Origin: Zygnema circumcarinatum
Taxonomy: Eukaryota > Streptophyta > Zygnematophyceae > Zygnematales > Zygnemataceae
Reading direction: 5' to 3'
Length of the DNA: 64,000 nt
NCBI GenBank assembly: GCA_037447605.1
Contig: CM074804.1
Coordinates: forward strand, 7,315,027 to 7,379,026
Under the pieces are notes generated by a model that saw only the letters and a program-made list of their open reading frames with translations, was not told where the DNA came from and ran no database searches. A program made the position numbers and the translations under genes. Below, piece after piece: positions 23,601 through 35,700 of the stretch (position 1 is its first letter; each line of letters starts with the position of its first letter).

Positions 23601-26022
23601 CTGACCTCAAAAATATTTGAAAGCTTTTCAAAGAAGAAGCTATTGCAGAAGAGGAACCAGTCCCGTCTGCTTTCCTCCAGTGTATTCTGAATGTACCTAA
23701 CAAACCCAGCACCCGCCATGCACGAATATCAGTTGACAAGGAAACAATGACGATGACATGAGTTCTTATTTGGATCATTACAAACAGAAAAATTAAAGGA
23801 AGCCGAGTGCAGTCTTCCCAAAAGGGAAAAAACAAGCACCACTGCAAAACAAATACAAAGCACAGCATTACGCTGATGTGCAATCTGATATTGACGGCTC
23901 ACTTTATGTAAAAGTATATGATGGTGTCATTCAGATATTGGAAAGGCGCCAAACAGCGCAGATCAGACCCCCGAACCTCCACCTGGTCATCATCCGACCT
24001 GCTAAAGAGGCCATTCCCCCAAAGCCCACCAATGCTGTCAGAGAATATGGTATTCATGATTATAGTGTATGAGTATTGTACTGATCCACACCATCGTGGG
24101 AAACCGAGCAGCCATGGGACACAGCTCAGTCAAGGTTGCACCCCATCAAATATTTTCGCAGGGGCTGAGTTTTTCCGGCTTACCTTGATGGATATGTGAA
24201 GGACGTGCTCAACAACCTGCACTGACTCACGTGAAACCCGAACAAGGAATTATAGGGCAGCTTGCCATAATTACAGCCAAAACACACGCATAGCATGGAA
24301 TGAAACTGTGAAACAAGATCAGTTAGACTGTCTCTCAATTCTCACATAAAAATGGGAGGTAGCTGCTTCAATTGAAACTGCTATCCTGAGGCTAGTGACC
24401 CGCCCCTTCTCCATACTGCAAACTCAGGTTTTTTAATGTGAATCAGCTGTCCAAAACTGCATATCGTCACGCCACTCCGTCCTCTGACCTCGGTCACCTG
24501 CGCTGCGCAGTCCTCCGCAGCCCCTCCCGCCTGATGGCTTGCCCTCTACCATGGCTGCTTGTAACAACTGCGTCGGGGGAACTCTCCCCCTCTCCTCCTT
24601 CACAAGTGCCATCTTCCTCAGATGAACCAATCTCCAAAGCCATGTCCTAAAGGAGAGAGAGGAGATGAGAGAGAGGGAGAGAAGGAGAGGGCGAACGTCA
24701 CATTAGTTGCCTGACATGTCCTGTCCTCACAAAAGACCTTTTGAGTCTGATTCTTGATATTTTTTTGGGTGGCATATCTAGTGCAGCATATTCACACTTT
24801 CTCAGCCGAACAAATTGCCATGGCTGGAAAAATGAGACACTTACTGGAGATCCACCGATTGTAGCTACTCTAGGATCCGTTCCAACCTCTTTCTCTGCAT
24901 TTTTCCGTTTCCGTTTCCGAGGAAAGCTCTGAAGCTGGGCATGTGACAAATGGTCTAAATCAGGAAAAACGCCCGTTATAATCTGTCACAATGTTTTCAA
25001 AGCAGTCGACATAGAATATGCCTAGAGATCCATCTGGATTCCTATTTTATTGTTGCAGAGGATCACAAGAGGGAGGTGAAAAATATGCACAGGAACGTTC
25101 TACTACAATCTAGCCAGGAATCGTTCTATCGCCGTGCCATCCAATGGAGGTAAATTGTATCTCTATTATTCACGGTTGAGGCGTTGCATGCATTTGGCGA
25201 ATAAAAAGATTCTTTTATTGAAGCCAAATATGTGTCACCTCCATTTCATTTTGTCATTCGCAAAGCTTCATGAAAGTACTCCGCAATCCAACAAGAAAAA
25301 ATAAATGACAGCGTGACACCTTACGCCGCAAATTAACCATAGTTGAGCCGGAGAAAAAAGTACAATGGTCTCAATCCTGAATGTGCAACAGAAAGAACTC
25401 GTGAACTCTAGCGAAAAGTGAACCAATGCTTTCTCTAAGATGCCTACATCTTGACCTTTGTTAAATTGGTCTATGCTATTCATATGTTAAGGATATGTTC
25501 TTCAAAGATAAAGACTGATATGCACCTAGCATGAAGATAATGGCCAATTAATCATTACATACCAGCAATGTAGACGCCCTAATTTCGTCAGTGGGCTCAG
25601 ACAATAGACGCCCCCTATCTGAACTCTCGGAATGGTCAGTCATGTCCCTGCACAACAACAAGGACAATTGAAAACCTTGAGACAGAGTAGCCTCCTTCAC
25701 TCCCCATTTTGAAAGATTTTGTAAAAGCATAAGGCAAAGGCCACCAATTTCATGTAAAGACCGCTGTATTAATGCCTCCTGCGCCAGTGCTTGAAACATC
25801 GCAACCCTTGCAATGCCAGAGAAAACCTGACCAGCAAGTTCTACAAAGTCGAAGATTCTTCCAGATGCGAAATGTGCCCCGTTCACTACACGCCTGGCAC
25901 GGCTGCTTGCATAGGCGAGCTGGTCTCCTCTTGGAAAGAGGTCCAGGGTCTCCCTCAAAGAATTTCTGCTCCCCGTCTTCCCTGAAAATCAGATTGGCCT
26001 CGCCTTCTTCTGACCTGTCCAT
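20673..26022 (-). CDS. ULP2/SENP6-7-type SUMO-specific cysteine protease
   Basis: Cleaves SUMO from conjugated proteins, probably in the nucleus (KRKRK near residue 97). Exons fit in phase at 25832-26022 (donor uncertain), 25563-25647, 24845-24934, 24498-24646, 23903-23998, 23606-23696, 23352-23437, 22979-23122, 22480-22591, 21795-21911 and 20673-21614, about 700 residues. The C48 catalytic core reads LNDTIIYFYIKYIQ, CNSFFFEKL, RKWTQGQ, HDSLHWSLAIICFP, LLHLDSL and VPQQENEFDCG. His265, Asp294, Gln352 and Cys358 form an intact catalytic set on this model. The last exon is a 313-residue acidic tail with a repeated EQ..DDP motif and a LDLNL EAR-like motif near the end. Exon 1 has a CKQPC/LCRTC cysteine cluster if the donor is right. 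It is divergent from the GH31 gene. Confidence 0.88.
22923..22948. repeat. (CATT)n tetranucleotide repeat
   Basis: Six tandem CATT units in the SUMO protease intron immediately 3' of the exon that encodes the catalytic His and Asp. Confidence 0.9.
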
Positions 26023-26195
26023 GGCTGCTCCCGCCCCTTCCCCTCCTACTCCTTCCCATGCGCCTTCCCCCCCCCTCCCCTTCCCTCTCTCGGGATCTGC
26101 CTGTGCGGAGCGGAGCCCTAATATCGTATTGGCCATACCGCCCCGTATCGCATACTTGATATCCCGATACTTCGCCCTGTTGCCCTCCCTCCCAA

Positions 26196-26248
26196 TGTCA
26201 TGTCATGTCATGTCGTGTCATGTCATGTCATGTCATTTCATGTCATAT
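26196..26248. repeat. (ATGTC)n pentanucleotide repeat
   Basis: About ten copies of ATGTC with two single-base variants (GTGTC, ATTTC). It lies in the divergent intergenic region between the SUMO protease and the GH31 gene. Confidence 0.9.
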
Positions 26249-26437
26249 ACTCATATCCTCATCCCATCCCATGGCCATTGTACCATGCTAATACTGTACG
26301 GACCACAGTGTTAAATGTACGGAGGGCAGTGTGCCGTACGAAAAAGGACCGTGAGGGGATCCTTGGGCGGATCAAAGGGCCGCGCGCGCGCACACTTATG
26401 GGCCCCGTCGGCCCGCCCGCAGCCTCTCCCCGCGCGC

Positions 26438-26655
26438 CACGTGGCCTAACCCAGTCAGCGCCCTCCCGTCCTTTCCCATCAGTCCATCCGCTCGCAGCGT
26501 GTCACGTCCCTGGTCGAGCGACCTCCAATCGCGGCATGTCACGTGTCGCAGGAATACCTCCCATTGGTTCGGGCCGCCCTGTGATGAGGGCCCAACCGAT
26601 TTAGGCGCTGACCTGGCGTCCCCGTTTGACGCCACGTGGCTGAGGGCGCCACGTG
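26438..26655. promoter_or_regulatory. Cluster of four G-boxes in the SUMO protease/GH31 divergent promoter
   Basis: CACGTG occurs at 26438-26443, 26540-26545, 26633-26638 and 26650-26655, three of them as GCCACGTG. Such palindromes are the core binding site of plant bZIP and bHLH factors (ABRE/G-box). The spacing between the two start codons is about 1 kb and the region is GC-rich, so the cluster could serve either or both genes. Confidence 0.6.
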
Positions 26656-26704
26656 ACAGCGGTAGGCGCGCAGCGGCGCTGGCAGGAGGTGGCCGCAGCG
26701 AGCC

Positions 26705-27004
26705 ATGGCGGCGGAGGAAGGGGAGCAGCTCGAGGCTCTGCTCTTCTCTGCTCTGCCAATTTTTTTGCGCGTCCAAGGGGCTTCCTTGGACTCGCAGACA
26801 CAGGGAGGGCTGGGCCCGGCAGCTCGCTTTAAGTGCGCGCTCGAGCTGAGGGCTGAAGGGTGCAAGAAGCTGGAGGCAAGCTGCGTTAGTTTACAGTTGG
26901 GTCATTCAGGAGTAAAATTCTGGGAATCGATTTTTTCGTATCTTTGGGAGGTGTTATGGGGCGTCGGGAGTGAGGGGCTTCTAGAGGTGATTGTATTGGA
27001 ATAA
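26705..27004 (+). other. Upstream open reading frame before the GH31 gene (99 codons)
   Basis: An ATG in good context (GAGCCATGGCG) opens a 99-codon frame that stops 34-58 bp before the GH31 start. The first 20 residues resemble a normal N terminus (MAAEEGEQLEALL), but I recognise no family. It could be a uORF, the first exon of an alternative transcript, or chance; a GAG/GCAAGC or other donor inside it could remove it by splicing. Confidence 0.35.
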
Positions 27005-27062
27005 GGGACGACGGCTGCCAGCTGCTTGGTTGGCCTTCATGGATCTACCAAATCGCGGGCAA

Positions 27063-30000
27063 ATGGCTGGTCGTTTGTTGTTGATTTTCCTTCTCTTCTG
27101 CGTCTTTTGGCGGTTTAATGAGGCTAAGAATGCTCAGCTTCCACGTGGCTGGGCGAAGGGCTACGTGCTTCAAAGCCGGACAGATTGCTCTAATGGACGA
27201 GGAGCAAGTGCAGGACTTGAGCTGATTCAAGCCTCATCGGTGTATGGAGAGGATGTTCAAAAGCTGAAGGTCGCTGTGAGGTATATCCTCGCTGAAGCTC
27301 CGACTGCATCTGCAACCTGTCTTGACTTCAGTGTGTGCATAGAGCAATACGCAATAGATTTGTTTGCATCAGGAGGGAAGACATCATGAAGTCTTTTTAA
27401 GTCTCAAAATGCAGCTTGAAGCGACTTTTTTCTTTCACTTTTGTTATCAACGATTGTCTTCAAACTCGCAGTTAGATCATTGGTTCATACGTGCGGTGGT
27501 AACAGGCACGAAACTTCTGATCGACTACATGTTCGCATTACAAATTTTGGTCCAAACCAACGCTGGGAGGTTCCCCAAATTGTACTGCCACGGCCTATAC
27601 TTGACGATGGCAACGCGTGCAGCTCGGCAAGCAACATCGCAGAGCCTGCATTGGACTTCCAGTTTACAGAGAAACCATTCGGCTTCGCAGTTGTGAGGTC
27701 AGATAGCGGTAAAGTTCTGTTCAATTCAACACCGCATTCGCTGAACTCCTTTGAGCCGTTGGTCTTCAAGGATCAATACCTCGAGATATCAACCGCTCTT
27801 CCAAAGGACGCAGCACTGTATGGTTTGGGAGAAAGTACTCAATCAAGTGGTTTCAGACTCGTTCCAGGAAAGACTTACACTCTGTACAACTCAGATGTTC
27901 CAAGCAGCCAGCTTGGGGTAGACCTCTATGGTGCACATCCGTTCTACCTTGACGTGAGGGAGGATGGCGAGGCCCATGGAGTGTTTCTGCTAAACAGCAA
28001 CGGAATGGACGTACTATTTAGAGATGGAGCTCTTACGTACAAAGTCATTGGAGGAGTCTTTGACTTCTATTTCTTTTCTGGGCCTTCTCCATTGGCAGTC
28101 ATACAGCAGTACACTGACCTGATTGGGCGCCCTGCCCCAATGCCGTATTGGTCACTAGGTGAGGTCTGAGCTTATTGTTCTGACTTCCCATTCTCGCAGC
28201 ACAAGGAATTGCTTTGTGCAGTATTTTTTTAAATTGAAAATGAAAACATTCAACTTCTCTGGAATTTCTTTATTCGGAACCTTATGAATAGACCTCGTGA
28301 GTAAAGCAGAGTTCTACTTCACAGGTTGATCATAAAGTCACTGCCATAATAGCCAGAGACCAGAGTAAGCACACAAATTGCATGAGCAAGATGTGAATGT
28401 GCTAAAGTGGACCGCAACTGATGAACAATATTGTCCGCTATATTTTAGGTTGGCAGCAAAGCAGATTTGGTTATACAGACATTCAGGAGTTGGAGGCCGT
28501 CGTCGCGAACTATTCAAAAGCGAGCATACCACTCGATGTGATGTGGAGCGATATCGACTTCATGCTTGTTTGGAAGGACTTCACCCTGGACCCCATACAT
28601 TACCCCTACAACAGAACCCTGGCCTTTGTCGAGCAGCTGCATCGTGATGACCAGCGATATGTCATTATCATTGATCCAGGTAATGAAGAGTGTGTACGAA
28701 TTTGAAGCGTCGAAGGTTCTCTTGGGCACCCCATGGGATACTAATGTAAATTCTTGTTGTATTTTCTTACATGAAACGAAAGTAAAGAATATTAAGCCGT
28801 AAAGGCTATGCAGAGTAAGCCAAGCCAGATTAGGAAGATCATTCTTTATCGCAGCTGTTGCTCTCAGCTCAGTTTTGTGTTTTTATGACGAATTGAATAA
28901 TGCTCTGCAAGATGTTGAGCACACTGTTTCGGTTGTCATCTTCACATGTTCAACTGAAGTTCATTCTTTTACAGGCATTGCTCATGACTTCACTTTTTCT
29001 GCTTGAAAAAGGACGCAAGTGTCCTGCATCCTTTTTCCCCTAGTGTTTCCTTGATGTGTCAGTTACATAATCGTCAGAAGTACTCTCTCCAGAGGTGAAC
29101 ATGTCCAGTAGTGTCTCTTCTCTGGTGACCCAACATAATTGATACAGAACCACGATATCCATTGGAGAAAAAAGAGGCTACTCAAAAGTTGAGCTTGAAC
29201 GAAAGCAAACAGTATTATATGTCTCAAATGTGGTGATTTGGACTCAACAGGTGAGGAAAGGCAGCACTTCATCAGTGAGAGGTGATAGGCCAATCAGGCT
29301 CAGTTCTATAAGACTGCTTGTGATTGACAGCGCGGCTCTCTTTCTTTTGCAGGCATTCACATAGAGGCAAACTACACGCCATATGATCGAGGGCTAGAAC
29401 AGGACATTTTCCTTAGGGATGCTCGGGGGAAACATCATATAGCCCAGGTATGGCCTGGGCCGGTGCACTTTCCTGACTTCTTGCACCCAAACATAGAGTC
29501 GTACTGGGGGCGAGAGATCTCTGACTTCTACAAACTTCTTCCCTTTGATGGCCTCTGGATCGACATGAACGAAGCCTCCAACTTTTGTGATGGGATCGTT
29601 TGCGACCTTCCTGATCATGCCTGTCCCAAGTCGCTCTTGGATCCCTTCACATGCTGCTTGGTCTGCAACAACAGTCTTGCAACTCGCTGGGATGACCCAC
29701 CGTACAAAATCAACAGCCGAGGAAGCTATGCACCAACGTACACAAAGACCATAGCTTTGAGTGTGCAGCACTATGGCGGAGTGCGGGAGTATGATGCACA
29801 TAACCTCTATGGGCTTTCGGAGTCTGTCGTTACAAACAAAGCACTGCGAAGCATCACCGGGAAGCGGCCATTTATTCTCTCTCGTTCAACATTTCCGGGA
29901 TCTGGGGCACATGTGGCGCACTGGACAGGAGACAATGACGCCTCCTGGTATGACATGGCCTACTCCATCTCACAGATCTTAAATTTTGGCCTCTTCGGCA

Positions 30001-30968
30001 TTCCGATGGTGGGAGCTGACATCTGCGGCTTCACTGGCCCAACTACTGAGGAGCTATGCCTGCGCTGGACACAGCTGGGAGCCTTTTACCCATTTGCAAG
30101 GGACCATTCAGACATTAAGAGCACTCCACAAGAGCCGTACAGGTGGGAGTCTGTTGCCAATTCTACCAGAAATGTTCTAGCACTGCGATATCGTCTGCTT
30201 CCAACGCTGTACTCTCTGGTCTACGAAGCTCATACACTTGGTTCGCCCATTGCCAGACCCCTTTTCTTTAGCTTTGCAAAGGATCCAGTCACTCTAAACA
30301 TTGACAAGCAATTTCTGCTGGGAGAGAGCATTCTTGTCTCCCCAGTGCTGATGCCGAAGCAAGAAAAGGTGTGGGCTTACTTTCCTCAGGGAACGTGGTA
30401 CAGCCTTTTTGATTTTTCACAAGTAATCTATTCAGAAGAGGGACAGTGGTTAGCTGTGGACGCGCCCAATAACACCATTCCAGTTCATGTCCGAGATGGA
30501 TCAATTCTTCCCATGCAAGAAGCAGCTCTTACAACTGCTGCAGGTCGAAAGACGCAGTTCTCTCTCCTAGTAGCTTTTTCACAGAGTTCCGAGAACCAAT
30601 CGGCTACAGGGCAGCTATTCCTTGATGATGGAGAGAGCCTCGAGATGAAGTTAGCTGATGGCTATTCGACCTTGATAAGGTATGATGCCATGATGCTAAA
30701 CACGAATGCCGGCATGTTGAAAGCTACTGTCCAGTTTCCTGAGTTTGCCAAAAAGGAGAAGTGGATTTTGGATAGAGTAATTCTGCTGGGAGTGGCTGGA
30801 AGTGCCTTAGGGACGCTAACAGTCAATGGCGATTCCAAACTAAACGACATGAAAGTAGGGGCCAAGTTCCATGGCCCCACCTTAACCATACAAGGGCTGC
30901 GGCATGCACTAAGTGACAACCTATCACTTGCATGGAGTACTTTTCAAGATTATGCAGATTCGGATTGA
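27063..30968 (+). CDS. GH31 alpha-glucosidase / alpha-xylosidase (secreted)
   Basis: Retaining glycosidase that removes terminal alpha-linked glucose or xylose, from starch-derived or xyloglucan oligosaccharides. Four exons fit in phase: 27063-27280, 27476-28158, 28449-28679 and 29353-30968, giving 915 residues, the usual length for plant AGLU1 or XYL1. An in-frame ATG at 27039 is possible, but 27063 gives a clean signal peptide (MAGRLLLIFLLFCVFW). The catalytic nucleophile lies in GLWIDMNE (Asp about 448) and the acid/base in HWTGDNDASW (Asp about 571). Also visible are YGLGE, SDIDFM and FARDHSD. Several N-glycosylation sequons fit a secretory, apoplastic or vacuolar, protein. The motif after PYWSLG reads WQQSRFGY rather than the commoner FHQCRWGY. 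Substrate preference cannot be told from these motifs alone. Confidence 0.95.
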
Positions 30969-32121
30969 GATAATAAGGGACAAGGCGTAGACCATATCCA
31001 TACAGCACTTTATGTAAGGGAGTTTTCAAATGCATAGAGACCCACAGCCTTTCCATACTATCAAATGGCGTCTCTACATTTTGCTGAGCACGGGCAGCTA
31101 AGCTGATTTTTCGCTCTCCAGCTGAGTCCATTTAGCAATAGTTTTTTAACACCTGTTCAAGATTTTGGTGGTTAAACTCAGGAACATTGTCACTCCCCTT
31201 TTTAGATGGAGAGTGCAGCTTGTGTCGGCAGGCAGCTCTAGTAACATGTTTTTTTTTTTTTGTACTCTAGACGGATGTAGAGCATAGTGGCAGATACGGA
31301 TACTCAGCTAGGTACCATTGTACTATACGAAACAACAGAAAAAATCTTAAGCAGAATTTTCGACACGACTTCCACTCATTAACCGAGAATGGCAACATTT
31401 CTCCTAAGCTCGATATGAGTAATTTCGGTTGTCCCATATTGTTGCAATCGATAATGAAAGTGAAGTGACTTACGTGTATTGTTTCATTTCAATGTATACG
31501 AGTCTGAGTTCTTGTATCCAATCAAATATGTGTGCTGTGACATTGGTTATCGGATTACAGCAGGAGCCCCTTGAGCTCTGGGAACAAACTGTGCATGATC
31601 TATGTTTCAGTTGCAGCGCTATTAGCAGCCTCCACTTTGTGCAATGCGTTTAACGTATGAACAGATGGCACTATGCTCGAATGGCAAGGTAAGGCAGGAA
31701 GGGACATTTTACAAAATCATCGAAACTGCTGAATGCGAAGCCCAACAACTCATTATGTACGACTGGAAAAAATCTGCAATTTTCAGGCATCGACGTGAGC
31801 ATTGTAACCACTGTTGTTCCTGAATGTAGACTGTTATCGGGCGTTAACCGCACACCCCACCTTCACTTGTAAATTATGGACTGACGAAAAGGTCTTCAAG
31901 CTGCGGAGGGGCGGCTGCAGCAGGCTTCAACCCGCCGCCCAACGCCGCTGCGAGCAGCTGCATCGCCTGCAGGCAGAAGGCGCATAAAGCGGCTGCCGCC
32001 TTTGCAACACTGCGCGGCCATAAATGAGCAGGAGACAACAAAGAGAGAGAAAAAGAGCACGAGAGCGACAAGGCCTGTACTCCCCAGGACTGAAGGGGCG
32101 TGCGCGAGTCGCGATTGGCCG

Positions 32122-32570
32122 CACGTGCCAGGACCCGTCGCCTGTCTCCGCCCGCCACGTGGTAATGTGGGCACAGCGCGCCGCTATCGCCGCACTCGTT
32201 GCGACACCGCCCGCCGTCGAAAGCACGCGTGGCGTATCGTAGCCGGCGATTACAAGTGTCAACGTATCTCAGCTGTCCGATTGACTCCACGGCCTGTCCG
32301 ACCACCAATCTGCTTCGTCCCTTTGTGCCCCCGACCTTACGACGATCTGTGGCCGTCCGATCGACCGATCGACCAGGCGGTCCCGGAGTCGGGCTTACCA
32401 ATGGTTGGATCAACCATTGGAATGGCAATGGTTGGTTGGGTAGCGAACCAATGGTTGCAACCAGGAGATCCGCTCCGCAGGTCCAAAAAACTGAACTGTA
32501 CAAGAACTGTGACAGCAAGGAACGCGAGGCTCATAGAACGGATGCAAGGAACGTCGGCACGTGACACGTG
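32122..32570. promoter_or_regulatory. G-box-rich promoter region upstream of PLAA
   Basis: CACGTG is present at 32122-32127, 32156-32161, 32558-32563 and 32565-32570, the last two making GCACGTGACACGTGG. A CCAATGGTTG inverted repeat lies at 32398-32420. The PLAA start codon is at 32713, so the distal pair is 143-155 bp upstream of it. Confidence 0.55.
32398..32420. repeat. Short inverted repeat built on CCAAT
   Basis: CCAATGGTTG at 32398-32407 and its perfect reverse complement CAACCATTGG at 32411-32420, with a 3-bp spacer. Further single copies of CAATGGTTG follow near 32426 and 32449. Each copy contains a CCAAT or ATTGG box core. Confidence 0.85.
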
Positions 32571-32712
32571 GCAGGGGTGACGCAGGCGGGAGTTGTCGTT
32601 TGCGCCACGTCACGCCTCCTTCCAGGAGCGTCCGCTTCGGGGAAGGGGAAGGAAAGGGAAGGAACCGTTTGGTTTGCTGCAGACGGGTGCCAGGCAGTGA
32701 TTGCAGGGGGCC

Positions 32713-35700
32713 ATGGCGGGAGCTTCGCCTTTCAGGCTCTCCTGCGAACTGCGAGGTCACAAAGAGGATGTAAGGCTTCGTACAAGGAAGAATTTAATGA
32801 TCTGTTCATGTGTCGGACGCTTCCCTGTCATGTGCGTTCTTGTGTGCTTGAGCATGCTGGCAAATATTAGTTTCGAGAGTAGCCGGTGTTGAAGCAGTAC
32901 TTTTTTATTTGAAGCAATATTATTTAAGGTCTGGAATTTTGTATGGACGGCATTGAGGAAACACGTGCCATCAGAGTGAGCCGGCGCATTGAAGTTGCTG
33001 TTATTTTGTTCAAGTTGCATTGTCTGGGCATCATCAATCGTTTTATTCACGGGATGCTGTATTAAGTTCGTAACAAGAAGGCGATGATTGTGCCGCAGGT
33101 CCGCGCCGTCTGCATTCTCGCAAGTAGGAGAATTGCAACTGGATCAAGGGATAAAACAATAATTGTTTGGAAGCCGTCAGAGGGCGATCAGGGTGGCTAT
33201 TCTCTTGAAACTACTCTTACTGGTCATCGTCACTTTGTGACATCCGTGGCATGGCTACCGCCAAATCCGAAAATGCCAATTGGTGCCGTAGTTTCGGGTG
33301 GAATGGACAAGGAGGTCCTGGTCTGGGATACTCAAGGAGAGAGAATTCTGGCCACTCTTCGAGGACACACTGAAGCTGTCACTGGTGTAGCAGGAACTGA
33401 GAGTGGGGACATACTTTCTGCCTCGCAAGACAAGTAAACCATCATGACTGGCCCTGAGCACTACTGTACTGCCTACCAAAGATCAGGGCTGCATAGATTG
33501 TCTAAATGAATTGCATATGGAAGATTGTGCTGCGATGAGAGAAGCTTTTTATCGAGAATAGGCATCGCTGTAGCCTGACAAGTGCCGGGATTTTACGGAT
33601 ATTATTTCGGACAGCCCCTAAATCTTTCAGAGCACTGCGTGGAGTGTATTGCTTCGTTAACCAACTCATGCATTCTGGTAAGTGCTTGGTTAAACGGAAC
33701 AGGACAGCTAGAAGATGGAGGGATGGTATCTGTATCGATGTATTGAACGGCCACGAATCTGCAGTCCAAGCTGTAGTAGTCACGCCCAACGGCGAAATAG
33801 TCACTGGTAAGATGGCCTTGCTCGAAACAAGCCAATATTGATAATCTTGAGTTTCACCTCGGTACATTGTTGACCTGGATTTCGGGGTGTGTTGAGAGGG
33901 CTCATGTTAAACCAACTTCTGTTTGATTCAGGCTCATCAGATTGTACGATTAAAGTTTGGCAGGGTACCAACTGCATCCGCACTGCCAGAGGCCACACAG
34001 GTGAGTAGTTGGCAACCTTTAGTCACACTTCTACTTGATGCACGAACCGCTACAATCATACAGAATCAGTGTCTTAGTACTAAAAATATTCAAGTGTACC
34101 ATGAGTAAGTGTCGTGTCGCATTTATGTGTGTCGTAAGTGCTTCACAACCTTTGCCAACGAGATATGCCACAAACATGTCGTACGCTTGAGTGTGTACTT
34201 ACGGTAGCTTTTGCTCTTGGTAGCCATTCTTTAAGGTTATTAAGTAGAGCTTTGTGCGTTTGGTTGCAGATACCGTCCGTGCACTTTCACTGATGGACGG
34301 CCTAGGACTTGTGTCTGCTTCACATGATGGGTAAGCGATACATCCAAGGAGAGTCTCTTAGGGTCTTTATCATGGCTTTCATGACTAAGAAGCTTTCAGA
34401 TTGTGGCACCTTTTGTGCAATGTTCATGTAATGGGCTCATCACTTGACTGTAGCAATTGACTCTTCCTTGTTCACCATTAATCGTATCGCAGTATTTTCA
34501 GTCCTTTAATTCCATATTGCAACTCCCGATCAAGTTGTTTTTTTTATCAAATTTTCCCCTTCTTGTGATATGCAGTTCGGTTAGGCTCTGGGCACAATCC
34601 GGTGAACAGCTGTTGGAGATGGTGGGTCACACAGCATTGATCTACTCAGTGGCCACGCATAACACAGAGATTGCGTCTGGCAGTGAAGACAACACTGTCA
34701 GAATCTGGCGGGGTAAACTCGTCTTTTTCTTGGACCTTCATATGCATGATTTTAGAACCTCTGTCACTTTCCTTTGGACGTCTGATGGCCTTCACGTATC
34801 CATTATCATCTAGCAAAAAACGACTAATCTACCTTCAATCAAGAGATTACAATGAAAATCCTGATGTCTGGCCTGATAAGGACCGCTCTATAATCAATCC
34901 TAAATTTAGGATTTTCATGATGTACAAGAAGCAGGCGGTCAAAATATTGAGTGCCCTTTCTTAGGTGTAGGAATATTCTTTCATTTATCATTTACGAATA
35001 CCCAGCTGGTAGGTGATCTGTTCTGAATCCGATCTGGTATCGTCTGAAGATCAGACCAAGATCACGATCTGATTTTAAGTTCACCCGATATGGGTGAATC
35101 ACATAGCTACAATCCTCTTCCTCTGAAAGAGAGTAATCAAAATTCTGTTTCTTGTACATCTATCGTGTTTCTTGTCCTCATGTGCTTGCAACATGCCATA
35201 TGTTATAGCGTTCAGATCAAAATTCTGCCAGCCTTGTAACCGAATAGAAAGTCATGCGAAGGAAGGTATACGATAGTCCTATTAAACCTGCTTCTGTTGT
35301 TATTACAAAGGCAATGCTCTAGATTGATGTATAAAGCATAATGTGGACCAAACCATGGGGGTTTCGGTGCAAGACGTATGGAATTCTGGTACTTTACTAG
35401 CAACAAGTGTCATGTTTCAGGCTTTGTCACGACTATGCTCAGCGATAAGCTAGGGCAGTTGCAAATGTAGAGTTGCTGCCGCAAGATAACCAACTGAGGA
35501 CAAAAAATATGGCTACATCAATGTGGATTGGTGCTTGTGGAGAAATAGTCCATTAACGAATGCCTGCAGCATCCTGGTCGGTTGGGCTCAGATGGGTCTT
35601 GCCTGCAAACTATCGAGCATCCTGGGTGCATATGGGCCATTGCCTACCTCCCGAATGGTGATCTCGTCACTGCATGTGCCGATGGAGTGGCACGTATCTG

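Larger units (their letters stand above)
30969..32712. other. Intergenic region between GH31 and PLAA
   Basis: Left of about 31850 it is AT-rich with a T run near 31249-31261 and is probably the GH31 3' region. From 31890 to 32700 it is GC-rich. I see no exon with a recognisable product; several long frames on both strands there overlap each other and look like GC-rich chance frames. This part most likely holds the PLAA promoter. Confidence 0.5.

Noticed and set aside
31874-32518. 214-codon minus-strand frame and overlapping plus-strand frames
   Set aside because: GC-rich region in which several frames are open by chance; none matches a known protein and it looks like promoter.
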